This document shows, one piece after another, positions 8,481 through 16,859 of a DNA stretch of 62,536 nt (its first letter is position 1; every line of letters begins with the position of its first letter). Location: positions 1 to 62,536 of the forward strand of contig JAJDTL010000053.1 of the NCBI GenBank assembly GCA_022827195.1. Reading direction: 5' to 3'. A model generated the notes under the pieces. It did not search any database, was not told the DNA's origin, and saw only the letters and a program-made list of their open reading frames with translations. The DNA comes from Caldilineaceae bacterium. Its GTDB lineage: Bacteria; Chloroflexota; Anaerolineae; Caldilineales; Caldilineaceae. Position numbers and translations under genes: made by a program.

Positions 8481-9194
8481 ATGTACCAAGAACCTGGCGG
8501 GCGGGGTTGGAACGCCCTCTCCCGTACGCAGAAAACAGTTATCGGCGTCGTCGGGGTTCTGGTTCTGTACGCGCTTCTGTCCGGCACCGTTTCCCTGGGA
8601 CGGCTGAGCGATCCTTCATGGATCATCGCTTCCGCAATCATTATTCTGGTCGCCTTTCCCGTTCACGAGATGGCGCACGCGGCGATGGCCGTCCAACTGG
8701 GGGATGACACACCGCGCATGCAAGGGCGCTACACCTTCAATCCCATGGCCCACATCGATCCGCTCGGTGCGTTGCTGATCCTGGTTACCGGCTTCGGGTG
8801 GGCCAAACCGGTGCAGTGGAATCCCAACAATATCAATGTGGACGTCCGCGTAGGGACGGTTCTGGTTGCTGCGGCCGGCCCGGTCAGCAATCTACTCCTG
8901 GCTTCCGTTGCCGTATCCCTAATTGGATTCGCCGAAATCTCCATGCTGAGAGAGTTCCTCGGATTCTTCATCTTTATTAACGTAGCTCTGTTCGTATTCA
9001 ATATGATTCCGATTCCGCCGCTGGATGGCTCCCATATCCTGTTCTCACTTCTTCCCGGCGACAACTTCGAATTGCGGATGTTTTTGGGCCGCTTCGGTTT
9101 CATTATTCTTCTGGCCACAATCTACCTGGCACGCGGCATTATTGTGGGGCCGGTCAACCTGATCATACAGTGGATGTTCAGGGTTTTCGGGTAA
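8481..9194 (+). CDS. Site-2 protease family (M50) intramembrane metalloprotease
   Basis: Zinc-dependent intramembrane peptidase of the short M50 type. The HExxH motif is HEMAH (residues 62-66) inside a hydrophobic helix, and the third zinc ligand is in the NPDG-like motif PPLDGSHIL (Asp about 182). GRYTFNPMAHIDPLG (about 82-96) is typical of the SREBPP-like subfamily without PDZ domains. The protein has about five or six helices in 237 residues. ATG at 8481 has CCGGAG nine bases before it. Substrates of this subfamily are mostly unknown; no anti-sigma factor gene is nearby. Confidence 0.92.
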   Translation: MYQEPGGRGWNALSRTQKTVIGVVGVLVLYALLSGTVSLGRLSDPSWIIASAIIILVAFPVHEMAHAAMAVQLGDDTPRMQGRYTFNPMAHIDPLGALLILVTGFGWAKPVQWNPNNINVDVRVGTVLVAAAGPVSNLLLASVAVSLIGFAEISMLREFLGFFIFINVALFVFNMIPIPPLDGSHILFSLLPGDNFELRMFLGRFGFIILLATIYLARGIIVGPVNLIIQWMFRVFG

Positions 9195-9372
9195 CGCTCC
9201 GCCCGTCGCCGCCCTGCGTTCACGCATCTGGTCCGCGGTCTGTCCGGCGGACAATGGCCCCACCTTTTCCCATTTGGGAGCAGGGCACTGATTGAGTATG
9301 ATGAAGCAACGGAGTGCAGTCCGGCTCGATAGTCGCAGGGCTTGGGCCACCTGCCGAAGACCGGAAGAGAGG

Positions 9373-9948
9373 ATGAAAGCAGGCCAGGTGGAGGCCCGCA
9401 GCTTCCGCAGGATCGCCCGGCGCGTACGTCAGTTTACGCGCGGGGTTACCGCTACCGTATCGGCGGAGGAGCTTCAAGCGGCAGCCGCGTTTCTGCCGCC
9501 CGCCGGGCTGGAGCGCTTTCGGCAGATGCCGGCAGACGCCCAGCGGCACAGCTTAAACGTGCTGACGACACTGCAGCACGCGGGCTGGCAAGATCCCCAT
9601 TTGGCCGCGGCCGCGCTGCTCCACGACAGCGGCAAAGTGGCGGCTGCGGCGGACGGGCTGACGTTCAACGCGTGGACCCGCAGTGCGCTCGTGCTGATGG
9701 ACGCGGTCGCGCCGGGGCTCGCCGCCCGGCTGGCGGTAGATGACGCCAACGGCGGCTGGCGCTATCTGCTGCACGTCCATCTTGAGCACCCGCGCATTGG
9801 CGCCCGTTGGGCTGAAGCGGATGGTTGCAGCCCGCTTACGTGCTGGCTGATCGCCCATCACCAGGAGAAGACGGGGCGCCGGCAGAAGAGCAGCGAGCAC
9901 CGCGCACGGCTGCTGACGGCGCTGCAGTGGGCTGACGGCCGCAACTGA
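9373..9948 (+). CDS. HD-domain phosphohydrolase-like protein
   Basis: A 191-residue protein with an HD metal-binding fold. RHSLNVL (H59) and ALLHDSGK (H84-D85) provide first-half ligands, and WLIAHHQEK toward the end supplies further histidines. Such HD proteins hydrolyse phosphate esters, often nucleotides, but the substrate here is unknown. The frame is open upstream, with TTG at 9292 and ATG at 9298. I prefer the ATG at 9373 because GGAAGAGAGG directly precedes it and the conserved region begins soon after. Plus-strand neighbours on both sides suggest no clear operon partner. Confidence 0.8.
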   Translation: MKAGQVEARSFRRIARRVRQFTRGVTATVSAEELQAAAAFLPPAGLERFRQMPADAQRHSLNVLTTLQHAGWQDPHLAAAALLHDSGKVAAAADGLTFNAWTRSALVLMDAVAPGLAARLAVDDANGGWRYLLHVHLEHPRIGARWAEADGCSPLTCWLIAHHQEKTGRRQKSSEHRARLLTALQWADGRN

Positions 9949-10025
9949 CCTCTGCCCGCCGGCGGTACATACACGATAAGGCCGCGCTCAAAAGGGAGCG
10001 CATCTGATTCTCAGGACAACAACTC

Positions 10026-11036
10026 ATGGCAGAAACCGCAGCGAAGATCACAATTCTCGGGCTCGACCTGATAGGGACCAGCATCGGACTTTCGTTACGC
10101 AAGAATGCCGGCAACTACCAGGTAATCGGCCACGACCGCGAACCGTCGCGCATGAATTTGGCCAAAAAGCAGGGCGGGGTCGATAACTCGACCTGGAATC
10201 TGCACCGCGCCTGCGACAACGCCAGCCTGGTCATTATCACCGAACCGCTGGTGGAGATGTCGGATACACTGCAGCACATCCACGAAGATCTCGCGGAGGA
10301 TGCGGTTGTCTTCAGCATCGGGCCCGTTATGCAGCCGGCGCTCAAAGTGGCCGCAGACAATCTATCGGAAAACATCAATTTTGTGGTCGGCAGACCGGTG
10401 CATAACGACACGGGCAGCCAGCCGGAGCCGCGCAGCGATTACTTCGACGAATGTACCTTCTGCATCGGCTCGGCCCCGCGCACAAGTTCCAGCGCGTTGG
10501 AGCTTGTCAGCAATCTGCTGACGCGGCTGGGCGCGAAGCCGCTTTACATCGACCCGGTTGAACACGACGGCATCGCCGCGGCCGTGGAGCAGCTGCCCGA
10601 GCTGCTGGCCGCCGCCCTCTTCCAGATCGCGTATGGCGCGTCAGGCTGGAATGAGAGCCAGAAGCTGGCCGGCCGCCGTTTCGCGCGCAGCACCACACTG
10701 GACGCCATACCAGAGGAACAGGCTGCGGCGCTCTTCTCCAACCGGGACGCGTTGCTGCAGCGGCTGGACCAGTTCTCCGCGCTGCTGGAAAGCTGGCGCA
10801 CATACCTGACCGCGGAAGACGCCAAGCCGCTGGAAGAGCAACTCGAAGGGCTGTTCGAGGGCCGCGCCAAGTGGGAGCGGGACGCCAAGCTGCGGGACTG
10901 GGACCGGCCGCAGGAAGAGAGCGCGCGCCCTGAAATCGGCGGCCTTGGTCAGATGCTATTTGGCAGCTACCTGGTTAACCGGGCAAAGCAGCGCGACCCG
11001 GGGCGCGGCAATCGAGACAAACCCGGCCGAAGATAG
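10026..11036 (+). CDS. tyrA: Prephenate/arogenate dehydrogenase family protein
   Basis: NAD(P)-dependent oxidative decarboxylation of prephenate (or arogenate) in tyrosine synthesis. A Rossmann fold opens the protein with ITILGLDLIGTSIGLSLR (about 8-25); the family norm is GLGLIGGSL, so the second glycine is replaced by Asp here. GRPVHNDTGSQPEPRSDYF matches the substrate-loop region (family form HPMAG), although the HPM motif is altered. The C-terminal all-helical dimerisation domain follows. The 336 residues include a polar tail of about 50. No other aromatic amino acid gene is adjacent. The altered motifs leave open a different 2-oxoacid or hydroxyacid substrate. Confidence 0.8.
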   Translation: MAETAAKITILGLDLIGTSIGLSLRKNAGNYQVIGHDREPSRMNLAKKQGGVDNSTWNLHRACDNASLVIITEPLVEMSDTLQHIHEDLAEDAVVFSIGPVMQPALKVAADNLSENINFVVGRPVHNDTGSQPEPRSDYFDECTFCIGSAPRTSSSALELVSNLLTRLGAKPLYIDPVEHDGIAAAVEQLPELLAAALFQIAYGASGWNESQKLAGRRFARSTTLDAIPEEQAAALFSNRDALLQRLDQFSALLESWRTYLTAEDAKPLEEQLEGLFEGRAKWERDAKLRDWDRPQEESARPEIGGLGQMLFGSYLVNRAKQRDPGRGNRDKPGRR

Positions 11037-11360
11037 AGCCCGCGAGGCGCCGGCGATTCTGCCGAGAAGCGTTGACGCGCCCACCCCAGCGGAGACTGGT
11101 CCCGGGCGCGCCCCGCCCGGAGTATCCGCAGCCGGTCCGTCAGGTCGCTCTTGATCTCCCCGGGAAGTCCTCTCCCCGGCCGGCGTAGCTGACCAATCCG
11201 CACTGCGTGAGCAAGAGCCTCCGGCTCTCCATTGGGAACATTCATTTGTTGTTGACGCCTCGAAACAGTTGCACTACACTGAAGTCCCGCCGCGTTCGCT
11301 GAACAGACAGGTCTCGCGTCGGCGTTCGAGCCCCTATACGGGAAGGAGCAGGGCAGATTC
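11037..11360. other. Intergenic region with leader of the secreted-repeat gene
   Basis: This 324-bp region has no gene. It contains the promoter annotated at 11252-11280 and an ~75-nt leader ending in GGGAAGGAGCAGGG, a strong ribosome binding site about 9 nt before the ATG at 11361. Confidence 0.5.
11252..11280 (+). promoter_or_regulatory. Sigma-A-type promoter for the secreted repeat protein
   Basis: TTGACG (11252-11257) and TACACT (11275-11280) with exactly 17 nt between them, about 80 nt before the start codon at 11361. Confidence 0.65.
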
Positions 11361-12698
11361 ATGAAACGGAAGCAGTTGTTGGTCTTTGCGATAATTGCGT
11401 TCGCACTGGCGCTCACCTTCGGCGTCGGCGGCTCGCTTATCTATGCCCAGGGCCAGTTTTCCGGCTACAAGTCGACGATTCAGACCTATAATATGAGCGA
11501 CACGACGGCCAATGTCATCCTAGCCTTTTACAGGCAGGACGGCAGCCTGGAAAAGACGCTCACCGACATCATCGAGCGCGACCGTTCCAAGATCTACTTC
11601 ACATTGCCGGTAGCTGAGGGGTTCACCGGCTCGGTCGTGATCTCATCCAATCAGCCGGTCGCCGCACTCAGCAGCATGATGAACAGCGGGCTGACCGCAG
11701 GTGGGACCTACCTGGGCCGCAGTCAGGGCAGCACGACCGTCTTTCTGCCTCTGTTGATGGCCAACCAGGACGGCGGCTTCAACAGCTGGTTCACGCTGCA
11801 GAATGCCAGCGCCTCGTCCACAAATGTGACGGTGAACTACAGCGACGGCATCACGACCACGATTACGCTGGAGGCGCACGCATCGCACAACTTCTATCAG
11901 AATCAGGAGCCGCATACCAGCAAGGTATTCGCGGCCGAGATCACGAGCGACGAGCCGGTCGTGGCGGTGGTATTCCAGGAGGACGCCGGATCGCTGGCAG
12001 CCTACAGCGGCTTCGCCAGCGGCGCGACCAATCCTGTGATGCCGGTGATCAATGCCAACAACAACGGCTTCAATACCGACATTCAGATCCAGAACACGGG
12101 CGACACCGACACCAGCGTCACCGTATCCTACATGCCCTCGGCAGCCGGCACCGCCTGCACCGAAACGCAGACGATCGCAGCCAATCAGACAGTAGAATTC
12201 ACGGGCGGCGCGTTTGCGGACGGCTCCAACTCGACTTGTACAGGCGGCGAGCGGTTCATCGGTTCGGCCCATGTTTCGGCCAACAGCGCCAGCCAGCCTC
12301 TGGCCGCCGTTGTCAATCAGCACGTCGGCAGCAACCCCCTGACACACTTCGCCGCCTACAGCAGTTTCAACCCGGACGACGCCACCAAGACGGTGCGCTT
12401 GCCGGCAATCATGGACCGCAACAGCGGCTTTTTCACCACCGTCAATGTGATGAACGTTGGCTCGGCAGAGACGACGGTCGAGTGCTCATTCACCGACACG
12501 ACCTACACGATCAGCGCGACGCTGCAGGCCAACGAGACGCTGACAGACCTGCAGGCAAGCAAGATTCAGGACGGCTATGTGGGCAGCGCCTCCTGCACGG
12601 CGAGCGCTGACGACGCCAAGATCATCGCCGTGGTCAATCAGCTGAAGAGCGACGCGACCGACGACCAGTTTCTGGTCTACGAGGGCATCAACCAGTGA
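11361..12698 (+). CDS. Secreted protein built of four ~100-residue beta-rich repeats
   Basis: A 445-residue exported protein. Residues 1-30 are a signal peptide with a lysine-rich start, a hydrophobic core, and a cleavage site likely after IYA. The rest divides into four similar units of about 95-110 residues starting near 33, 130, 225 and 325. Each has a pattern like GFNSWFTLQN or GFNTDIQIQN, then alternating V/T-rich strands, then a PVVAVV/PLAAVV strand and a YSGF or YSSF ending. This resembles repeated immunoglobulin-like beta sandwiches for the cell surface. It is rich in Ser, Thr, Asn and Ala and poor in Cys. No enzyme motif is seen; a surface or adhesive role is inference. Confidence 0.85.
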   Translation: MKRKQLLVFAIIAFALALTFGVGGSLIYAQGQFSGYKSTIQTYNMSDTTANVILAFYRQDGSLEKTLTDIIERDRSKIYFTLPVAEGFTGSVVISSNQPVAALSSMMNSGLTAGGTYLGRSQGSTTVFLPLLMANQDGGFNSWFTLQNASASSTNVTVNYSDGITTTITLEAHASHNFYQNQEPHTSKVFAAEITSDEPVVAVVFQEDAGSLAAYSGFASGATNPVMPVINANNNGFNTDIQIQNTGDTDTSVTVSYMPSAAGTACTETQTIAANQTVEFTGGAFADGSNSTCTGGERFIGSAHVSANSASQPLAAVVNQHVGSNPLTHFAAYSSFNPDDATKTVRLPAIMDRNSGFFTTVNVMNVGSAETTVECSFTDTTYTISATLQANETLTDLQASKIQDGYVGSASCTASADDAKIIAVVNQLKSDATDDQFLVYEGINQ

Positions 12699-12737
12699 TA
12701 GGCGCGGGGATGGGCCGCCGCCCCGCATCCTGGTGTG

Positions 12738-12755
12738 GCAGGGCCCCCGCCCTGC
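12738..12755. repeat. GC-rich hairpin repeat
   Basis: GCAGGGC, a four-C loop and GCCCTGC form a perfect 7-bp stem between the secreted-protein and lipoprotein genes. No T-tract follows, so it is not a standard terminator. It resembles the palindrome at 30159-30179. Confidence 0.5.
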
Positions 12756-12773
12756 GTTGAAAGCGAAGGCGGC

Positions 12774-13319
12774 ATGAGACGCCGGGCGTGGATTCTGTTT
12801 CTGACTCTGCTTGTCCTGGGGTGCAATTCCGGCCGCGAAGTCTCCGGCGCTGCGCAGTCTGCCCCGCAGTGGACTCCCGAGCAAGTCGATGCTTCCGGCA
12901 ACCCTCCCGCAAACCGCGAACCGCCAGCCGGTTCGCCAACCCCACTGATCAAGACTACAGCCGATACCGGGGCCCTGACCGGCGTGCTCCTGCTCAAGAC
13001 GGAGGACGGCTTCAGACCGGTAGCCGATGTCAAGATCGCGCTCGGTAAGCCGCTGAGCGACGACGAGGGCACCGAACGCGTCGTCGCCTACGAACCTTCA
13101 ACCGCGCCGGTCGCCTACACCGACGCCGCGGGCCGTTTCGTGTTTGAGGATCTCGAATCCGGCCGTTACGGCCTCATCCTCGACGTCGTGCTGAGTTCAT
13201 TCCTCCTGTACAAGGACGGGACGCTCGACGCCATTCTCTTCGACATCACGGCCGGTGAGGTGACAGACCTGGGCCGCCTTGAATACGCGGAGCTGCCCTT
13301 GCCGCAGTCGTACAGATGA
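12774..13319 (+). CDS. Lipoprotein with carboxypeptidase-regulatory-like (beta sandwich) domain
   Basis: A 181-residue exported lipoprotein. The N-terminus MRRRAWILFLTLLVLGC is a type II signal peptide with lipobox LVLGC, cysteine about 17. A Pro/Ala/Ser-rich linker runs to about residue 65. The C-terminal part contains AYTDAAGRFVFEDLESGRY, the hallmark of SdrB/CarboxypepD_reg-like beta sandwiches (TDxxGxFxFxxLxxGxY). The frame opens further upstream, but ATG at 12774 is the only start that gives the signal peptide. It follows the secreted repeat protein and may be co-transcribed. Confidence 0.82.
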   Translation: MRRRAWILFLTLLVLGCNSGREVSGAAQSAPQWTPEQVDASGNPPANREPPAGSPTPLIKTTADTGALTGVLLLKTEDGFRPVADVKIALGKPLSDDEGTERVVAYEPSTAPVAYTDAAGRFVFEDLESGRYGLILDVVLSSFLLYKDGTLDAILFDITAGEVTDLGRLEYAELPLPQSYR

Positions 13320-13338
13320 AAGCCGCCGCGGCCGCCCG

Positions 13339-14139
13339 TTACCGCCCCGAAGAACCGTCCAGAATCAAGCTGCCCATCCAGTAGATCGCGTCGACAAAGC
13401 CCATGCGTCGATAGAATAGGACAGGCGTATCAGCCGGGTCTGTGGCGATCAACAGCGACCGCCTGTCCAGCGCGTACGTATCTTCAATCAGGTGGGAAAG
13501 CAGCTGACGGGCAATGCCCCGGTTGCGAAATGGGACCCGCGTCGCCAGGTGGAAGATATACCGGTCTGTCCCCTCGTACCATCCGATAATGCCGGCGGCA
13601 TCATCCCCGGCGCGGGCGATGAGAAATGTCCCATCGGCAGCCAGTTCCGCCCGGCGTATCTTCATGCCGGCCTCGACGGCAGCCGGGTCCGGCTCTTCTT
13701 CGCTTTCGGCGAATGCCTTTAGCTTGGCAATCTGATATTCGAGCAGATTCCTGTGCGTAACCGGCTCGATCCGGCCGGCGCCCGGCCCGGCCGCATGCGA
13801 CCCACGCCCGTTCACGTGGGCCAGAAACAGCTTCGCACTGCCGCGGGCGCAGCCGGCCCGGTCCAGAGCTTCAGTCAACTGGCTGTCAACCGCCTGGCCG
13901 TGCGTGAAGATGAGCACGCGCCGCCGCCCGTAATAGGCGCACACGTCGGCATGAAAGGCGGCCGCCTCTGAAGGGTCAAACGGTTCCACAATGTGGACGT
14001 CGCAATAGCCGGTCTGGCTGATCTGGCTGTAGTAGCCGAAGCGCCGCCGCGCCACGACCTTTCCCAGGCTAGGGTAATCCTGAATGTACCAGGAGCGTAC
14101 TTCCCGAACGAGGTCTTCGTGTGCCGGGTGGTAGGACAT
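13339..14139 (-). CDS. GNAT family N-acetyltransferase (two-part)
   Basis: A 266-residue protein whose C-terminal half is a GNAT acetyltransferase. RVPFRNRGIARQLLSHLI (about residues 203-220) is the acetyl-CoA pyrophosphate loop (R/Q-x-x-G-x-G/A), followed by VLFYRRMGFVDA, the usual last motif. The N-terminal ~130 residues are less conserved and may be a degenerate second GNAT copy. The substrate is unknown. It lies 51 nt downstream of the aminotransferase gene on the same strand and is probably co-transcribed with it. Confidence 0.85.
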   Translation of the reverse strand: MSYHPAHEDLVREVRSWYIQDYPSLGKVVARRRFGYYSQISQTGYCDVHIVEPFDPSEAAAFHADVCAYYGRRRVLIFTHGQAVDSQLTEALDRAGCARGSAKLFLAHVNGRGSHAAGPGAGRIEPVTHRNLLEYQIAKLKAFAESEEEPDPAAVEAGMKIRRAELAADGTFLIARAGDDAAGIIGWYEGTDRYIFHLATRVPFRNRGIARQLLSHLIEDTYALDRRSLLIATDPADTPVLFYRRMGFVDAIYWMGSLILDGSSGR

Positions 14140-14190
14140 GGACCGGGCCTTCGGGCTTGAGCGGCACGCCGGCTTCGCTTCCGTCAGCCC

Positions 14191-15390
14191 TCAAGCAATC
14201 AGCCCCTTGGCGCGGAACGCGGCCGCCAGCCGCCCGATCCCTTCCGTGATCTCCTCCGCCGTGTTGTAGCCAAAACAGAGTCGCAGACAGTTGGTCCCGG
14301 ATACGCCGTCCGGCGCAAAGGGCGGTCCGGCAAGATAGCCGACGTCGTACTCGTCCAGAATGTCGTCGCGCACGGCTGCCGCGTCCGCCCCTGCGGGCAG
14401 CTGCAGCCAGATGAAAAGCCCGCCTTCGGGCCGGCTCCAGCGGGCGCCGCTGCCGCCGAAATGCTCGTCGAGCGCCGCCAGCATCGCATCCCGGCGGTCT
14501 CTTTGAATATCGTTGATCTCCTCGATGTGGCTGTGCAGATGGCCGGTGGAATAGCGGTGCACGGCCCATGAGCCGAACGTGCTGACCGAGCCGCCGCTCT
14601 TCGCGCCCAACGCCCGCTCCAGAAACTCGCGCGGGCCGGTCATGTAGCCGATGCGCATGCCCGGCGCGATGATTTTGGAGAAGGAGGCCACGTAGAGCAC
14701 GCGGCCGCTGCCGTCCAGCGAGTGGATCGACGGCTCGTCGGTCCCCTCGTAGCGCAGATCGACGTAGCAGTCATCCTCGACAATCGGCACGTCATATTGC
14801 TGCGAAAGCTGTACCAGGGCCTTACGCCGCGCCAGGGTCATCGTCCAACCCTGTGGATTCTGGAAGGTCGGCACCGTGTAGATCAGCTTCGGCGGCCTGC
14901 CCTCGCCGCGCGCGCCGCGGATGACCTCTTCGACCGACGCCGGGATCATGCCCTCCTCATCGGTCGCCACGCCGCGCATGTCGGCGCGGAAGCGGCGGAA
15001 TGTATTGAGCGTGCCGGCGTAGACGAAATCTTCCGTCAGGACGACGTCGCCGGGGTCGAGTAGCGTTTCAGCGATCATGTGGATCGGCTGACTGGAGCCG
15101 TCGCCCAGGACGATCTCCTCGGCCGGCACATTGATCGCCCGGTCGCGTTGCAGCTTGGCGGCCACGAACTCGCGCAGCGGCGTGTAGCCCTGGGGATGCG
15201 CGTAGAGTGAGAGATCGCCGCCCTCCTCCTCCATCGCCTGCCTCAGACCGTCGAGAAGCCCCGCCAGCGGCAGCGAACCCGGGTCCGGGTAGGCGACGGC
15301 GAAATCGTATTTGCCGCGTGTGCCGAAGCCCAGGCCCTTCGGCTCAGACGCGTTGCGGGCATACAGACCGGCATAGCTGAACGTTGACAT
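14191..15390 (-). CDS. PLP-dependent class I/II aminotransferase (LysN / MocR-catalytic type)
   Basis: A 399-residue fold-type I aminotransferase resembling 2-aminoadipate aminotransferases and the catalytic domain of MocR regulators, without the N-terminal DNA-binding domain. YTVPTFQNPQGWTM (about 163-176) carries the conserved Asn/Pro, VEDDCYVDLRYEG the cofactor Asp and Tyr, and YVASFSKIIAPGMRIGYM (near 229-246) the Schiff-base lysine and phosphate-binding arginine. ATG at 15390 has GGAGAACTGCAC before it. The amino donor and acceptor cannot be assigned with confidence. Confidence 0.9.
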   Translation of the reverse strand: MSTFSYAGLYARNASEPKGLGFGTRGKYDFAVAYPDPGSLPLAGLLDGLRQAMEEEGGDLSLYAHPQGYTPLREFVAAKLQRDRAINVPAEEIVLGDGSSQPIHMIAETLLDPGDVVLTEDFVYAGTLNTFRRFRADMRGVATDEEGMIPASVEEVIRGARGEGRPPKLIYTVPTFQNPQGWTMTLARRKALVQLSQQYDVPIVEDDCYVDLRYEGTDEPSIHSLDGSGRVLYVASFSKIIAPGMRIGYMTGPREFLERALGAKSGGSVSTFGSWAVHRYSTGHLHSHIEEINDIQRDRRDAMLAALDEHFGGSGARWSRPEGGLFIWLQLPAGADAAAVRDDILDEYDVGYLAGPPFAPDGVSGTNCLRLCFGYNTAEEITEGIGRLAAAFRAKGLIA

Positions 15391-15494
15391 GTGCAGTTCT
15401 CCACTGTGGTGCAGGCGGGATCTATCTGGGGACTGTGGTAGTCAAAGCCTACCCGTCAACGGGCAAAATGGCAACTGAGCGCCCTCCCGTGCGG

Positions 15495-15523
15495 TTGTGT
15501 GCGCGCCCTAAAACTGTGATAAT
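15495..15523 (+). promoter_or_regulatory. Candidate promoter for the class III aminotransferase
   Basis: TTGTGT (15495-15500), 17 nt, then GATAAT (15518-15523) with an upstream TGT giving an extended -10. It faces the gene starting at 15569. Confidence 0.5.
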
Positions 15524-15568
15524 GTGCATTCCGTTACGCTGTCATCGACAAGGAGCCGCGGTTCAGAC

Positions 15569-16858
15569 ATGGCGACATTCGAGACCTCCAAACAGTTGAT
15601 CGCCGCGGCGTCGCAGCAGTTGCCCGGCGGCGTGAACAGCAACTACCGCCTGGGGATCGCGCCGACGCCGCTGGTTTTCGAACGCGGCGCGGGGCCGTAC
15701 CTGTACGACGCCGACGGCAACCGGCTGATCGATTACTATCTGGGCATGGGGCCGATGATCCTGGGCCACAACCCGGCGCCGGTGCTTGAGGCGGTGCAGG
15801 CGCAGCTTAGTTCAGGCATTCTATACGCCGGGCAGAGCCGCATCGAGCAGGAGGCTGCCAGGCTCGTCTGCCGCATGGTGCCCTGCGCTGAACGGGTGCG
15901 CTTCAGCTGCGCGGGCAGCGAAGTGGTGCAGGCAGTGATACGGCTGGCGCGGGCCGCGACGCAGCGCGCGGTGATCATCAAGTTCGAGGGGCACTACCAC
16001 GGCTGGATGGACAACATTCTGTGGAGCATCGCACCCTCGCCCGACGAATACGGCCCCGAGCAGGCGCCCGAGCCGGTTCCCGCCAGCGCCGGGCAGGACC
16101 CGCAGGCCGGGCTGCACACAGAGGTACTGCCGTGGAACAACCTGGCGCTGCTGGAGAGGCGTCTTGGCCGCGGGGACGTCGCCGCGGTGATCATGGAGCC
16201 GGCGATGTGCAACACCAGCACCATCTTTCCGGCCGCCGGCTACCTGGAAGGCGTGCGCCGCGCCTGCAGCGATACGGGCACGGTCCTGATCTTCGATGAG
16301 GTCATCACAGGCTTCCGCGTGGCGCCGGGCGGCGCGCAGGCCCATTTCGGCGTTACGCCCGACCTGGCGACCTTCGGCAAGGCGATCGCCAGCGGTTTCC
16401 CCGTCGCCTGCTTCGCCGGCCGCGCCGACCTGATGGACCGCTTCGGCAGCGGTGAGGTGATGCACGGCGGCACCTTCAACGGCCATCCGGCCTGCATGGC
16501 CGCGCTCGTCGCGACGCTGCATGAGCTGCAAAAGCCGGGTACCTTCGCCGCTCTCGACCGGCAGGGAACGCGGCTGATGCAGGGCATCCGCGCGGCGCTG
16601 GACGCGGCCGATATCCAGGCCCGCGTTGACGGGTTCCCCCAGATCTTCCATGTGGGATTCGGCGTGGAGTCGCCGGTGACCGACTATCGCAGTTCGCTGC
16701 AGGCGGACAGGGAGCGGTATGTGCGCTTCACTGCGGCGTTGCACCACAGCGGCGTGCGCGCGCTGGAACGGGGCGCTTGGTTCCTCTCCACCGCGCACAC
16801 CGAGGATGTGATCGACGCCACCGTTGCCGCGGTCGCAACGGTGGCGCGGGAGATCTGA
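15569..16858 (+). CDS. Class III PLP aminotransferase, glutamate-1-semialdehyde aminomutase-like
   Basis: A 429-residue enzyme of the GSAM/HemL-like class III aminotransferase family. PGGVNSNYR near the N-terminus, IIKFEGHYHGW (about 136-146), LIFDEVITGFR with cofactor Asp about 243, and ATFGKAIASGFPVA with the Schiff-base lysine K271 are all present. The HemL hallmark SGTEA is changed to AGSEV, and no heme genes are adjacent, so a related aminotransferase or aminomutase is more likely than HemL. I chose the ATG at 15569; the frame opens at 15524. It ends 1 nt from the convergent 3-hydroxyacyl-CoA dehydrogenase. Confidence 0.87.
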   Translation: MATFETSKQLIAAASQQLPGGVNSNYRLGIAPTPLVFERGAGPYLYDADGNRLIDYYLGMGPMILGHNPAPVLEAVQAQLSSGILYAGQSRIEQEAARLVCRMVPCAERVRFSCAGSEVVQAVIRLARAATQRAVIIKFEGHYHGWMDNILWSIAPSPDEYGPEQAPEPVPASAGQDPQAGLHTEVLPWNNLALLERRLGRGDVAAVIMEPAMCNTSTIFPAAGYLEGVRRACSDTGTVLIFDEVITGFRVAPGGAQAHFGVTPDLATFGKAIASGFPVACFAGRADLMDRFGSGEVMHGGTFNGHPACMAALVATLHELQKPGTFAALDRQGTRLMQGIRAALDAADIQARVDGFPQIFHVGFGVESPVTDYRSSLQADRERYVRFTAALHHSGVRALERGAWFLSTAHTEDVIDATVAAVATVAREI

Positions 16859-16859
16859 C

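Noticed and set aside
15569..16858. Assignment as hemL (glutamate-1-semialdehyde aminomutase)
   Set aside because: The SGTEA motif is altered and no tetrapyrrole genes are nearby, so I kept a family-level name.
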